Part shown: piece by piece, positions 1 through 6,634 of the stretch | Numbering within the stretch: the first letter of the stretch is position 1 | Layout: every line of letters begins with the position of its first letter | Assembly: GCA_016207885.1 (NCBI GenBank) | Contig: JACQZE010000023.1 | Location: forward strand, 62,001 to 126,000 | Length of the DNA: 64,000 nucleotides | Direction of reading: 5' to 3' | DNA from: Nitrospirota bacterium | GTDB lineage: Bacteria > Nitrospirota > Thermodesulfovibrionia > UBA6902 | Made by a program: the position numbers and the translations under genes | The notes under the pieces: generated by a model | The model's database searches: none | The model's input: only the letters and a program-made list of their open reading frames with translations | Told to the model about the DNA's origin: nothing

Positions 1-32
1 GTAGACATTTTTTTTATTTCATTAGTAATCAT
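1..32 (-). CDS. 5' end of an unidentified gene leaving the left edge
   Basis: An ATG at 30-32 (minus strand) is preceded by a near-perfect GGAGGG ribosome binding site (complement of 39-44) at a spacing of six bases. Only about ten codons (MITNEIKKMS) are visible, so the product cannot be named. The reading frame is open to the window edge. The AT-rich region upstream (to about 116) would hold its promoter. Confidence 0.5.
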   Translation of the reverse strand, partial: MITNEIKKMS

Positions 33-78
33 GATCTTCCCTCCATTTTTTGGATAAGATAATTATATGAGTATGTTG

Positions 79-116
79 AATAAAAATACAACAACAAAAT
101 GAGAATGATTTTTATT
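79..116. promoter_or_regulatory. Inverted repeat with Fur-box-like core
   Basis: AATAAAAAT (79-87) is repeated in inverse as ATTTTTATT (108-116), 20 bases apart. Inside the right half, 100-114 reads TGAGAATGATTTTTA, which matches 11 of 14 positions of a 7-1-7 Fur consensus (TGATAAT-N-ATTATCA). It lies upstream of the leftward gene at 1-32. An operator is an inference from sequence only; AT richness makes chance matches fairly likely. Confidence 0.3.
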
Positions 117-120
117 GTAA

Positions 121-209
121 AATCCCCCCTTGCCCCTGCTTAAGGCACCTACTGTTGGCCTTTGTTAAAGTGGGGATATTAAATATCTGATAGGCGAGGG
201 CGGGGTGTT
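121..209. repeat. Family A palindromic repeat, copy A1
   Basis: A C-rich half (AATCCCCCCTTGCCCC) and a G-rich half ending GGCGGGGTGTTTT flank an inner segment with GGCACCTAC. The same inner word occurs in inverse at 14063-14075. The copy lies directly downstream of the minus-strand rho-like gene and may act as an RNA hairpin after it, but there is no classic T-run terminator. Confidence 0.6.
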
Positions 210-213
210 TTGT

Positions 214-1167
214 TCAACTAACCTTAAATGATTTTAAAAGCTCGCTGTTAGTCGGATATTTCTGAAGCATCTCTATCAGCTTTTCCATAGCGCTAACATT
301 ATTCATAGATGCCATACCCCTGTGCAATAATGTAAGGCGTCTGTACTCTTCCGGCTCAAAAAGAAGCTCGGCGCGCCGCGTGCCGCTCTTCGGCACATCG
401 ATCGCCGGGAAGACCCTCTTTTGCGCCAGTTCTTTTGAGAGCACCAGCTCCATATTGCCCGTGCCTTTGAACTCCTCAAATATAACAGTATCCATAGCGC
501 TGCCTGTGTCGACCAGGATCGTCGCGATGATAGTTATAGAGCCCATACCCTCTACATTCCGGGCGGTGCCAAAGATACGGCGCGGAACCTCAAGCGCGCC
601 TGCGCCCACTCCTCCGGACATCGTGCGCCCTCCGCCACGGTGCTGTGTGTTATGCACCCGTGCAAGACGTGTAAGTGAATCAAGCAGTATCATCACATCA
701 TGCCCTGCGGCAGCTTCCTTAAAAGCCTCTGCGATAACCTTATCGACGACCTTGATATGACTTTCATTGCTGTTATCCATGGACGAAGAATATACTTTGG
801 CAGTCACGCTGCGCGTAAAATCAGTCACCTCTTCCGGCCGCTCATCAACAAGCACGCAATATACCTTCATCTCAGGATACCCGTTTGTTACAGCATTGCA
901 GATACTCTTTAAGAATGTTGTTTTGCCTGACCCCGGCGATGATACGATGAGAGCGCGCTGGCCCATGCCTATAGGACAGATAAGATCAAGCGCGCGCACG
1001 GAAAGGTCATCACTTCCCTTCTCAAGGATAATGCGCGTATCAGGATTTATCGCCGTACCTTCGAGAAACTTCTTCTCATCTGATGAAACAACCCTGCGTG
1101 CCGGCACATTTGAACGCTGCTGCGGCCGTGACTGCCCGCGCCGTGAATTTGAACCATACGAACTCAT
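214..1167 (-). CDS. rho: Rho-type transcription termination ATPase lacking the N-terminal RNA-binding domain
   Basis: A 317-residue protein matching the motor domain of Rho. It has Walker A SPGSGKTT (77-84), DERPEEV with the catalytic Glu (about 112), Walker B VMILLD (158-163) and LTRLAR after it. The Q-loop region is RTMSGGVGAGAL (181-192) and the R-loop KSGTRR (260-265). Rho is usually about 420 residues; the cold-shock-like primary RNA-binding domain (about the first 125 residues) is missing. It is replaced by a roughly 28-residue Ser/Arg/Gln-rich tail. This is not an assembly gap: the ATG has AAGGAG upstream and the ygiQ stop lies 9 bp before it. It is expected to form a helicase ring that can grip RNA in the pore. 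Whether it terminates transcription, or is a second Rho beside a full-length one, cannot be seen here. Confidence 0.85.
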   Translation of the reverse strand: MSSYGSNSRRGQSRPQQRSNVPARRVVSSDEKKFLEGTAINPDTRIILEKGSDDLSVRALDLICPIGMGQRALIVSSPGSGKTTFLKSICNAVTNGYPEMKVYCVLVDERPEEVTDFTRSVTAKVYSSSMDNSNESHIKVVDKVIAEAFKEAAAGHDVMILLDSLTRLARVHNTQHRGGGRTMSGGVGAGALEVPRRIFGTARNVEGMGSITIIATILVDTGSAMDTVIFEEFKGTGNMELVLSKELAQKRVFPAIDVPKSGTRRAELLFEPEEYRRLTLLHRGMASMNNVSAMEKLIEMLQKYPTNSELLKSFKVS

Positions 1168-1176
1168 ATATACTCC

Positions 1177-3102
1177 TTAATTGGACTTTTTAAATTTTAC
1201 TTTATTTACCTTTTTATATGTCTGCTTGCGCTTCCTGTCAGACAAACCCGTTTGCGTTTTCCATGCAGGTTTTCCGGCCCTCGGCCTGATTAAAGAGAGC
1301 GGCCCAAATCCCACCAGGTCCATGCGATCGGCTAATTGAAGGGCTTGGAGAATAATGTCATGATTTTCCGGCCTTCTGAATTGGAGCAGGGCCCGCTGCA
1401 TCTTCCTCTCTTCATATGACCTGGGAATATATACTTTCTTCATACTGCGCGGATCCAGGCCCGTGAAAAACATACATGTTGAAAGTGTGCCGGGAGTGGG
1501 ATAGAAATCCTGGACCTGCTCCGGGTTTATCCCCGCAGCTTTTAAATATTCAGCCAGTTTTATGGAGGACTTCAGGGTGCTTCCCGGGTGGCTTGACAAT
1601 AGATACGGAACGAGATACTGTTCTTTTCCAAGGCGTTTATTGACCCGGGAAAATCTTTGGACAAAATTATCATACACTTTGCTGGAGGGCTTCCCCATTT
1701 TTTCCAATACGGCAGGGCAAATATGTTCCGGGGCGACCTTAAGCTGGCCGCTGATGTGATGACGGCAAAGGTCTTCAAAGAAACGCTCATCCTTATCTAA
1801 CATGAGATAATCATATCGGATACCTGAGCGGATAAATACTTTTTTTATCCCGGGAATTTTCCGCAGTTTGCTCAGTAACATCAAATAATCGCTGTGGCTC
1901 ACCTTTAAATTGCGGCAAGGCTCCGGAGTTAAACATTGTTTGTTTCGGCAGGCCCCATGCTTTTCCTGTTTATCACAGGCCTTATTTCGGAAATTAGCTG
2001 TGGGCCCGCCTACATCATGGATATATCCTTTAAAATCCTTATCGCGGGTAAAATTCTCAGCTTCCCCGATAATGGAAGCATCGCTTCGCCGCTGGATCAC
2101 CCGGCCCTGATGAAAATTCAAAGCGCAGAAAGAACAGCCGCCAAAGCAGCCCCTATGGCTGACGATCCCGAATTTAACCTCCTCAATAGCAGCTACACCG
2201 CCTATATTTTCATACATGGGATGAGGGGCTCTTTCATAAGGAAGAGCATATATCTTATCCATCTCTTTTTCGCTCAGAGGCTTTGGGGGAGGATTCTGAA
2301 TCAGCAGCCTGTCAGCATGCGGCTGTACTATAGTTTTTCCCCTGACGTAATCTTGCTCATTGCTCTCCATCATAAATGCACTGGCATATTTCCGCGGGTC
2401 TTGGCGCACCTCTTCAAAAGACTCTATAAGCACATATTTGTCATCATGTTCTTTATGCTCCAAAAATGCAGCCAGCTCTCCCTTACAATCATTTCTCCGG
2501 GGCGCAACGCAGGTGCCCCGCAGATTCAGCATATTTTTAATTGGCACGCCTTTCTTAAGAAGCCGGGCAATCTCCACAATAGGTGATTCCCCCATTCCGT
2601 AAACTAATATATCCGCTCCTGAGTGGATCAGGACTGAAGGCCTCACAAGATCATCCCAGTAATCGTAGTGGGCAAATCGTCTCAGAGAAGCTTCCACCCC
2701 TCCGATAATTATGGGGATCTGTCCAAATGCTTCCCTGATCTTGTGAGTATAGACAATAACTGCCCTATCGGGCCTTAAGCCGGCCTTGCCGCCCGGTGAG
2801 TATTGATCATTTTTCCTTACTTTCTTGGTAGTTGTGTAATGATTTACCATGGAGTCAATCACGCCGGAAGATATAAGCACCCCGAGTTCAGGCCTCCCCA
2901 GCTTTTTGAAATTCGCAATCACCTTCCAGTCAGGCTGAGCAATAATTCCGACCCTATATCCTTCACTTTCCAGAACCCGGGTGATGATCGCGTGTCCGAA
3001 ACTGGGGTGATCCACATAGGCATCTCCGCTGATAAAGAGAAAATCCAGGGCATCCCACTCCCTCTTTCGCATATCGTCCCGGCTTACTGGTAAAAATGCC
3101 AC
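1177..3102 (-). CDS. ygiQ: YgiQ family radical SAM protein
   Basis: 641 residues, GTG start. The radical SAM cluster motif C319-x3-C323-x2-C326 lies in [15 protein letters not shown]. The N-terminal half ([16 protein letters not shown], about 26-41) and the C-terminal region ([20 protein letters not shown]) are typical of the UPF0313/YgiQ family. A second Cys-rich patch follows the radical SAM motif ([21 protein letters not shown], residues about 380-400), also usual in this family. The tail is Lys-rich. The reaction is unknown for the family. It lies just upstream of the Rho-like gene and is probably co-transcribed with it. Confidence 0.9.
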   Translation of the reverse strand: MAFLPVSRDDMRKREWDALDFLFISGDAYVDHPSFGHAIITRVLESEGYRVGIIAQPDWKVIANFKKLGRPELGVLISSGVIDSMVNHYTTTKKVRKNDQYSPGGKAGLRPDRAVIVYTHKIREAFGQIPIIIGGVEASLRRFAHYDYWDDLVRPSVLIHSGADILVYGMGESPIVEIARLLKKGVPIKNMLNLRGTCVAPRRNDCKGELAAFLEHKEHDDKYVLIESFEEVRQDPRKYASAFMMESNEQDYVRGKTIVQPHADRLLIQNPPPKPLSEKEMDKIYALPYERAPHPMYENIGGVAAIEEVKFGIVSHRGCFGGCSFCALNFHQGRVIQRRSDASIIGEAENFTRDKDFKGYIHDVGGPTANFRNKACDKQEKHGACRNKQCLTPEPCRNLKVSHSDYLMLLSKLRKIPGIKKVFIRSGIRYDYLMLDKDERFFEDLCRHHISGQLKVAPEHICPAVLEKMGKPSSKVYDNFVQRFSRVNKRLGKEQYLVPYLLSSHPGSTLKSSIKLAEYLKAAGINPEQVQDFYPTPGTLSTCMFFTGLDPRSMKKVYIPRSYEERKMQRALLQFRRPENHDIILQALQLADRMDLVGFGPLSLIRPRAGKPAWKTQTGLSDRKRKQTYKKVNKVKFKKSN

Positions 3103-3179
3103 TTAATTATTAACCCCTCTATTTCATGTTATGTCATGAACTATTTAGTATAACTATTCTGGAGAATGGAAACTTCTGA

Positions 3180-3305
3180 ATGTTGCTTCAGAAATTGGCA
3201 AAATACGGAGAAACAAACTTACATCCCTCAAAAACGGTTGTCACTGTCTTCCCGGACAGAGGCGACAGGTATCTGAGCACAGGTTTGTTCGGGCCTCAGG
3301 TTTAG
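3180..3305 (+). pseudogene. C-terminal remnant of a cysteine synthase (CysK/CBS family)
   Basis: The plus strand encodes a 41-residue peptide that contains KTVVTVFPDRGDRYLSTGLF before a stop at 3303-3305. This is the highly conserved C-terminal signature of PLP-dependent cysteine synthases. The other roughly 270 residues, including the PLP lysine, are absent, and a stop codon (3177-3179) lies directly upstream. It runs opposite to its neighbours. It marks this interval as a site of gene loss or insertion beside the toxin-antitoxin pair. Confidence 0.7.
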
Positions 3306-3350
3306 CGGGTTATAGCAGCGGCGCAATCTCTCTCAAATTCATACCTACTG

Positions 3351-3674
3351 TCAGTAAATATCCAGTTGGATCTTGATCGCCTCATTTATCCTGAGCATAT
3401 CTTCTTCTGAAAGAAGACCCGCACGTTTAGACATTCGTAATTTGCTTACGGTTGCCAACTGATCGGCCATCGCCTTACTTTCTTTACCGTCAAATAAAAC
3501 CATTGCCTCACTTGGATAAAGACGATCTGTCTTGCTGGTTAGAGGAACAACCTGAACTCGATTAAGGAATTTGTTTGATGCATTGTTACTGACGATCACT
3601 GCGGGACGTTTTTTCCTGATCTCGCCTCCAACAGAAGGATCGAAATTAACCCACCAGACCTCACCTCTTTTCAT
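3351..3674 (-). CDS. mazF: MazF/PemK family toxin endoribonuclease
   Basis: 107 residues. It begins MKRGEVWWVNFDPSVGGE and continues RPAVIVSNN, the hallmark N-terminus of MazF/PemK toxins, whose conserved Arg and Thr (here VVPLTSKTDR) are used for mRNA cleavage. Length is normal for the family. It overlaps the upstream antitoxin gene by 14 bp, so the pair is translationally coupled. The pair sits between two decayed gene fragments, which suggests acquisition. The RNA target site cannot be predicted. Confidence 0.9.
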   Translation of the reverse strand: MKRGEVWWVNFDPSVGGEIRKKRPAVIVSNNASNKFLNRVQVVPLTSKTDRLYPSEAMVLFDGKESKAMADQLATVSKLRMSKRAGLLSEEDMLRINEAIKIQLDIY

Positions 3675-3891
3675 GTGCCGTATCCTTAAAAGATATCTCT
3701 GCCCAATCCAGAGCTTCCGCTTCCCGTTTCTTGTCTTTTGACATTTGGGAGTATGCAGATTCCAGGTTTTGGCGAATTACATGCGGGCGAACCAATCCTT
3801 CAACAAATTTGCTGATCTTGCCGGGGCCGATGGTCTTATGAAGCCCTTTATAAACTTCTTCATCTACGGTTATGGTCAATTTCTTTTGCAT
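3661..3891 (-). CDS. mazE: Ribbon-helix-helix antitoxin of the MazF pair
   Basis: 76 residues. The start KKLTITVDEEVYKGLHK followed by SKFVEGLVRPHV fits a ribbon-helix-helix DNA-binding domain. The acidic and basic C-terminal half (KDKKREAEALDWAEISF) would be the toxin-neutralising segment. DALDW/EALDWAE-type ends are common in MazF-partner antitoxins. The gene precedes and overlaps mazF. A 15-bp palindrome 20 bp upstream of the start is the likely autorepression site. Confidence 0.8.
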   Translation of the reverse strand: MQKKLTITVDEEVYKGLHKTIGPGKISKFVEGLVRPHVIRQNLESAYSQMSKDKKREAEALDWAEISFKDTAHEKR

Positions 3892-3907
3892 CGAAGTTCT
3901 CCTTTCT

Positions 3908-3925
3908 TATACGTATAGTATACGT
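3908..3925. promoter_or_regulatory. Palindromic operator upstream of the mazEF pair
   Basis: ACGTATA-G-TATACGT (3911-3925) is a perfect 7-bp inverted repeat around one base. It overlaps a second perfect palindrome, TATACGTATA (3908-3917). Both lie 17 to 34 bp upstream of the antitoxin ATG on the minus strand. RHH antitoxins normally bind such paired sites to repress their own operon; binding here is inferred. Confidence 0.6.
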
Positions 3926-3953
3926 GCGATAAAGGATAAGTCAATAAGTAGAA

Positions 3954-4136
3954 CTATGCTTCAATGAACTCACATCTTGAATTGGTGTTTATGTTGATGG
4001 TGTTCAACTTTTCGCGGATACTCTTTTTTGCTTTTTCCCAATCCGTAAATGTTTCTTTCCCTTCTGATACCAATCCTTCACGCTGCAAAAGAATGTCATT
4101 ATGCCATGAAGGGGATGGTACATTTCTAAAGTTGGG
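3954..4136 (-). pseudogene. Remnant of an addiction-module (unstable antitoxin) gene
   Basis: The minus strand encodes PSPSWHNDILLQREGL, then EGKETFTDWEKAKKSIREKL, then a stop at 3954-3956. The WH..IL..RE...G...F.DWE.AK..I pattern is that of addiction-module component proteins (Unstab_antitox-like). The frame has no ATG, GTG or TTG between its stop and the next in-frame upstream stop, which lies within the 3' end of the M23 gene. It is therefore a headless fragment, with no matching toxin nearby. A non-canonical start is an alternative. Confidence 0.55.
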
Positions 4137-4141
4137 AATAA

Positions 4142-4726
4142 TTACACTAACCTGTATCTATCAATAACCTGAAGCGGGTCGATGAGGGTTATCTTATTCG
4201 GATCGCTTATATCCTTCCAGTCAATGGCATCGTATGAAATTTCCGCGGACGCGGGGAAACCTATTGATATATGCAGGTGAGGACGCATGCCTGATTTGGA
4301 TTCCTTTATGCCTACCACTTTTGCGATAACATCACCTGCCTCAACAGCCTTTCCGATACGAATATCATCTTCAGGCATGGTGTGTCCATAGATGGTGCAA
4401 AACTCACTCTTGTTATCTGCGCTCGAATGCTTAACGATTATTGACTTGCCGATGAAGTCATCAATGACAGCAGCGACTACTCCGTCATAAAGAACCGGGA
4501 CCTTCATGCCTTCGGCAATGTTATGTATTCTCTCCTGACTGTCTGTATAAGCGCAGAGATCGATCCCCTCATGCGAGGCATTGCGCGTACCGCTGCCCCA
4601 CCATTTAGCGGATGAGTTAAATAGCATCCCCGGATAGAGGAGCCACTCCCTGAAGCCGTCTTCAGGCAATAAATTCTTTTTGATGAAGTAATCCGTGAAC
4701 TCTGTTTTGTTCAGTTTGATTCCCAT
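4142..4726 (-). CDS. M23/LytM-like metallopeptidase domain protein, probably cytoplasmic
   Basis: 194 residues. H-x3-D in SHEGIDL (about 68-73), YGHT and the HLH triad in RPHLHISIG provide the zinc-ligand pattern of M23 (LytM/duplication hardly beta-lytic) peptidases. There is no signal peptide or membrane segment, so cell-wall cleavage is not obvious; it may act inside the cell or be inactive. It is transcribed away from the small plus-strand gene at 4768. The antitoxin remnant follows it. Confidence 0.7.
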   Translation of the reverse strand: MGIKLNKTEFTDYFIKKNLLPEDGFREWLLYPGMLFNSSAKWWGSGTRNASHEGIDLCAYTDSQERIHNIAEGMKVPVLYDGVVAAVIDDFIGKSIIVKHSSADNKSEFCTIYGHTMPEDDIRIGKAVEAGDVIAKVVGIKESKSGMRPHLHISIGFPASAEISYDAIDWKDISDPNKITLIDPLQVIDRYRLV

Positions 4727-4767
4727 GATATACTAATTATCATACAGAAAAAACCACGGAGGAATAT

Positions 4768-4947
4768 ATGAAGATTGAACTTGAAGGCACGCTGTTGAGG
4801 ATGACACCTGAGACTGACAGGGAGAAGAAGGAGCTTAACCAGTTGTGGACGATAATAATTGATTGCGCAAATACCAACAAAAAGCTCGTTCCGGTCGGTG
4901 AGTATCTGCCGGGAGTGAAGGAAGTCGCCACTTTTAATATAGAGTAG
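4768..4947 (+). CDS. Small conserved-looking protein of unknown function (59 aa)
   Basis: ATG at 4768 has a strong GGAGG (4758-4762) five bases upstream and an open frame to TAG at 4945-4947. The product is hydrophilic and acidic to neutral, with no membrane segment. It contains MTPETDREKKELNQLW and KKLVPVGEYLPGVK. It is the only plus-strand gene between minus-strand neighbours and has its own ribosome binding site, so it is likely real. No family is recognised. Confidence 0.65.
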   Translation: MKIELEGTLLRMTPETDREKKELNQLWTIIIDCANTNKKLVPVGEYLPGVKEVATFNIE

Positions 4948-4967
4948 TTTGTTTACAGCGGCGGCTT

Positions 4968-5708
4968 TCAGTGTTTGATCATCTCATCAAGCCCGAAATC
5001 AGGCACAGCGCCGAGAAGCAGATAGAGCCTGTCAGAGAGAAGAAGTATGCCGAATGATATCAGGAGTAGCCCGCTCAGGATCATTATGACCTTCATATAT
5101 TTCTGTATCGCGCTGAAGTGGCTGATGAAGTAGCTCATTGCAAGCGAAGTCGCGAGAAACGGTATGGCGAGTCCGAGCGAATAGACGACCAGCAATTTGA
5201 AGCCGTACATGACAGAGCCTGAAGTTCCTGCCACAAGAAGTATTGAGCCGAGGATGGGGCCGATGCAAGGCGTCCATCCGGCGCCGAATGTGAGTCCGAC
5301 TACTACTGAACCAATATATCCGCGCGGCTTGTGCTTCAGGTGCACGCGGTGGTCAGCGGAAAGGAAGTTGAGCTTTATAACGCCCATTACATATAGGCCG
5401 AAAAAGATTATGATAACTCCGCCCACTATCCTTATCTGATCATAATAGTACGCAAGGTATTTGCCCAGAAATGAAGAAGATATGCCGAGCAGGACGAATA
5501 CGGCTGAGAAGCCCAGGATAAAGGCGGATGAATTTATAAGGGTGACAAGCCTGATGTGTTTGGCATGCGCTTTGTCGCCTGCCTTGAAATCCTCAAAAGA
5601 TATGCCGGTTATATAAGAGACATAAGAAGGTATCAGCGGCAGAACGCATGGAGAGAGGAAGGAGAGTATCCCGCCGAGAAATGCTCCAAGATAACTGATA
5701 TTGCTCAT
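4968..5708 (-). CDS. ccdA: CcdA-type thiol-disulfide transporter of cytochrome c biogenesis
   Basis: About 246 residues with six hydrophobic segments. LSFLSPCVLPLIPSY near the N-terminus and GWTPCIGPILGS in the middle carry the two redox cysteines (PC motifs) of CcdA/DsbD membrane domains. It moves reducing power across the membrane for heme attachment and other periplasmic thiols. The ATG at 5708 overlaps the mogA stop as ATGA; a GTG three codons earlier is possible but less likely. A c-type heme kinase is encoded at 56815-58338. Confidence 0.9.
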   Translation of the reverse strand: MSNISYLGAFLGGILSFLSPCVLPLIPSYVSYITGISFEDFKAGDKAHAKHIRLVTLINSSAFILGFSAVFVLLGISSSFLGKYLAYYYDQIRIVGGVIIIFFGLYVMGVIKLNFLSADHRVHLKHKPRGYIGSVVVGLTFGAGWTPCIGPILGSILLVAGTSGSVMYGFKLLVVYSLGLAIPFLATSLAMSYFISHFSAIQKYMKVIMILSGLLLISFGILLLSDRLYLLLGAVPDFGLDEMIKH

Positions 5709-6187
5709 CTCGCGCACTCCGCTTTGCTGCCTTTAATCTTTTCGATAGCATGAGGCAGCACATTGATTATTACCGCCAGGTTCTCCTGAACAGCTTTGGG
5801 ACTGCCCGGCAGGTTTATGATAAGCGTCTTCTTCCTCACGCCTGCAACCGCCCTTGAGAGCATTGAATAAGGCGTCTTTTTGAGCCCTTCAAAGCGCATC
5901 GCCTCAGCGATGCCGGGTATCTCCTGATCGATTACCTCGCGTGTTGCTTCGGGTGTGACATCGCGCGGCGACAGCCCTGTCCCTCCTGTAGTAAGGATGA
6001 GGTCAGCCTTTCTGCACAGAGATATGAGCTTCTTCTTTATCAGCGCCTTTTCATCAGGCAGGATGTCGTAACTTATGATCTCCGCATCTATCTTCTTCAT
6101 CATCTTTTCAATCGTCGGCCCGCTCGTGTCCTCTCTCTTCCCTTTTGAGCCTTTATCGCTTAATGTCATGATCGCAACCTTTATCAT
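5705..6187 (-). CDS. mogA: Molybdopterin adenylyltransferase (MogA/MoaB family)
   Basis: 160 residues. TTGGTGLSPRDVTPEAT (about 85-101) is the molybdopterin-binding signature, and NLPGSPKAVQENL near the end is also conserved. It activates molybdopterin by adenylylation before metal insertion. It sits between ccdA and a MOSC gene, the latter often linked to molybdenum cofactor sulfur handling. The spacing (6 bp to MOSC, ATGA overlap with ccdA) indicates one operon. Confidence 0.9.
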   Translation of the reverse strand: MIKVAIMTLSDKGSKGKREDTSGPTIEKMMKKIDAEIISYDILPDEKALIKKKLISLCRKADLILTTGGTGLSPRDVTPEATREVIDQEIPGIAEAMRFEGLKKTPYSMLSRAVAGVRKKTLIINLPGSPKAVQENLAVIINVLPHAIEKIKGSKAECAR

Positions 6188-6193
6188 TAATCT

Positions 6194-6634
6194 CTAACCC
6201 TTGACTACTATCTTATCGCCCTTCTTTATCTTCCCGCCCTTTAATACCTTTACAAAGATGCCCTCTTTCGGCATTACGCAGTCTCCTGCCTGATAATAGA
6301 TCGCGCATTTATTATGGCACTCTTTACCTATCTGAGTCACTTCTGCCTCTGCCTCTTCGCCGATCGTCATCTTTGTGCCTATGGGAAGGGAAGGGAGGTC
6401 TATACCCTCTGTTGTAATGTTCTCTGCGAAATCTCCGGCTACGACCTTCAGCCCTTTTTCCTGCATCTTTTTAATGCTCTCAAGAGCAAGCAGGCTCACC
6501 TGCCTGTGCCACTTATCTGACGCATGTCCGTCAGATTCGATCCCGAAATTCTCTATTAAGAGCGCCTCGTCAACAGGTTTTTTTCTGACGCCTTTTTTTG
6601 CGCTTATGTTTATTGAAACAACTTTGGCGCTCAC
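6194..6634 (-). CDS. MOSC domain protein
   Basis: 146 residues. GIESDGHASDKWHRQVSLLA and GDFAENITTEGIDL are the core MOSC motifs, and GKECHNKCAIYYQAGDC holds the conserved cysteine used for sulfur carriage in the family. MOSC proteins are related to the tail of the Mo cofactor sulfurase. It starts with GTG overlapping the metG stop (GTGA) and precedes mogA, which supports a molybdenum-cofactor role. The specific acceptor is unknown. Confidence 0.85.
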   Translation of the reverse strand: MSAKVVSINISAKKGVRKKPVDEALLIENFGIESDGHASDKWHRQVSLLALESIKKMQEKGLKVVAGDFAENITTEGIDLPSLPIGTKMTIGEEAEAEVTQIGKECHNKCAIYYQAGDCVMPKEGIFVKVLKGGKIKKGDKIVVKG

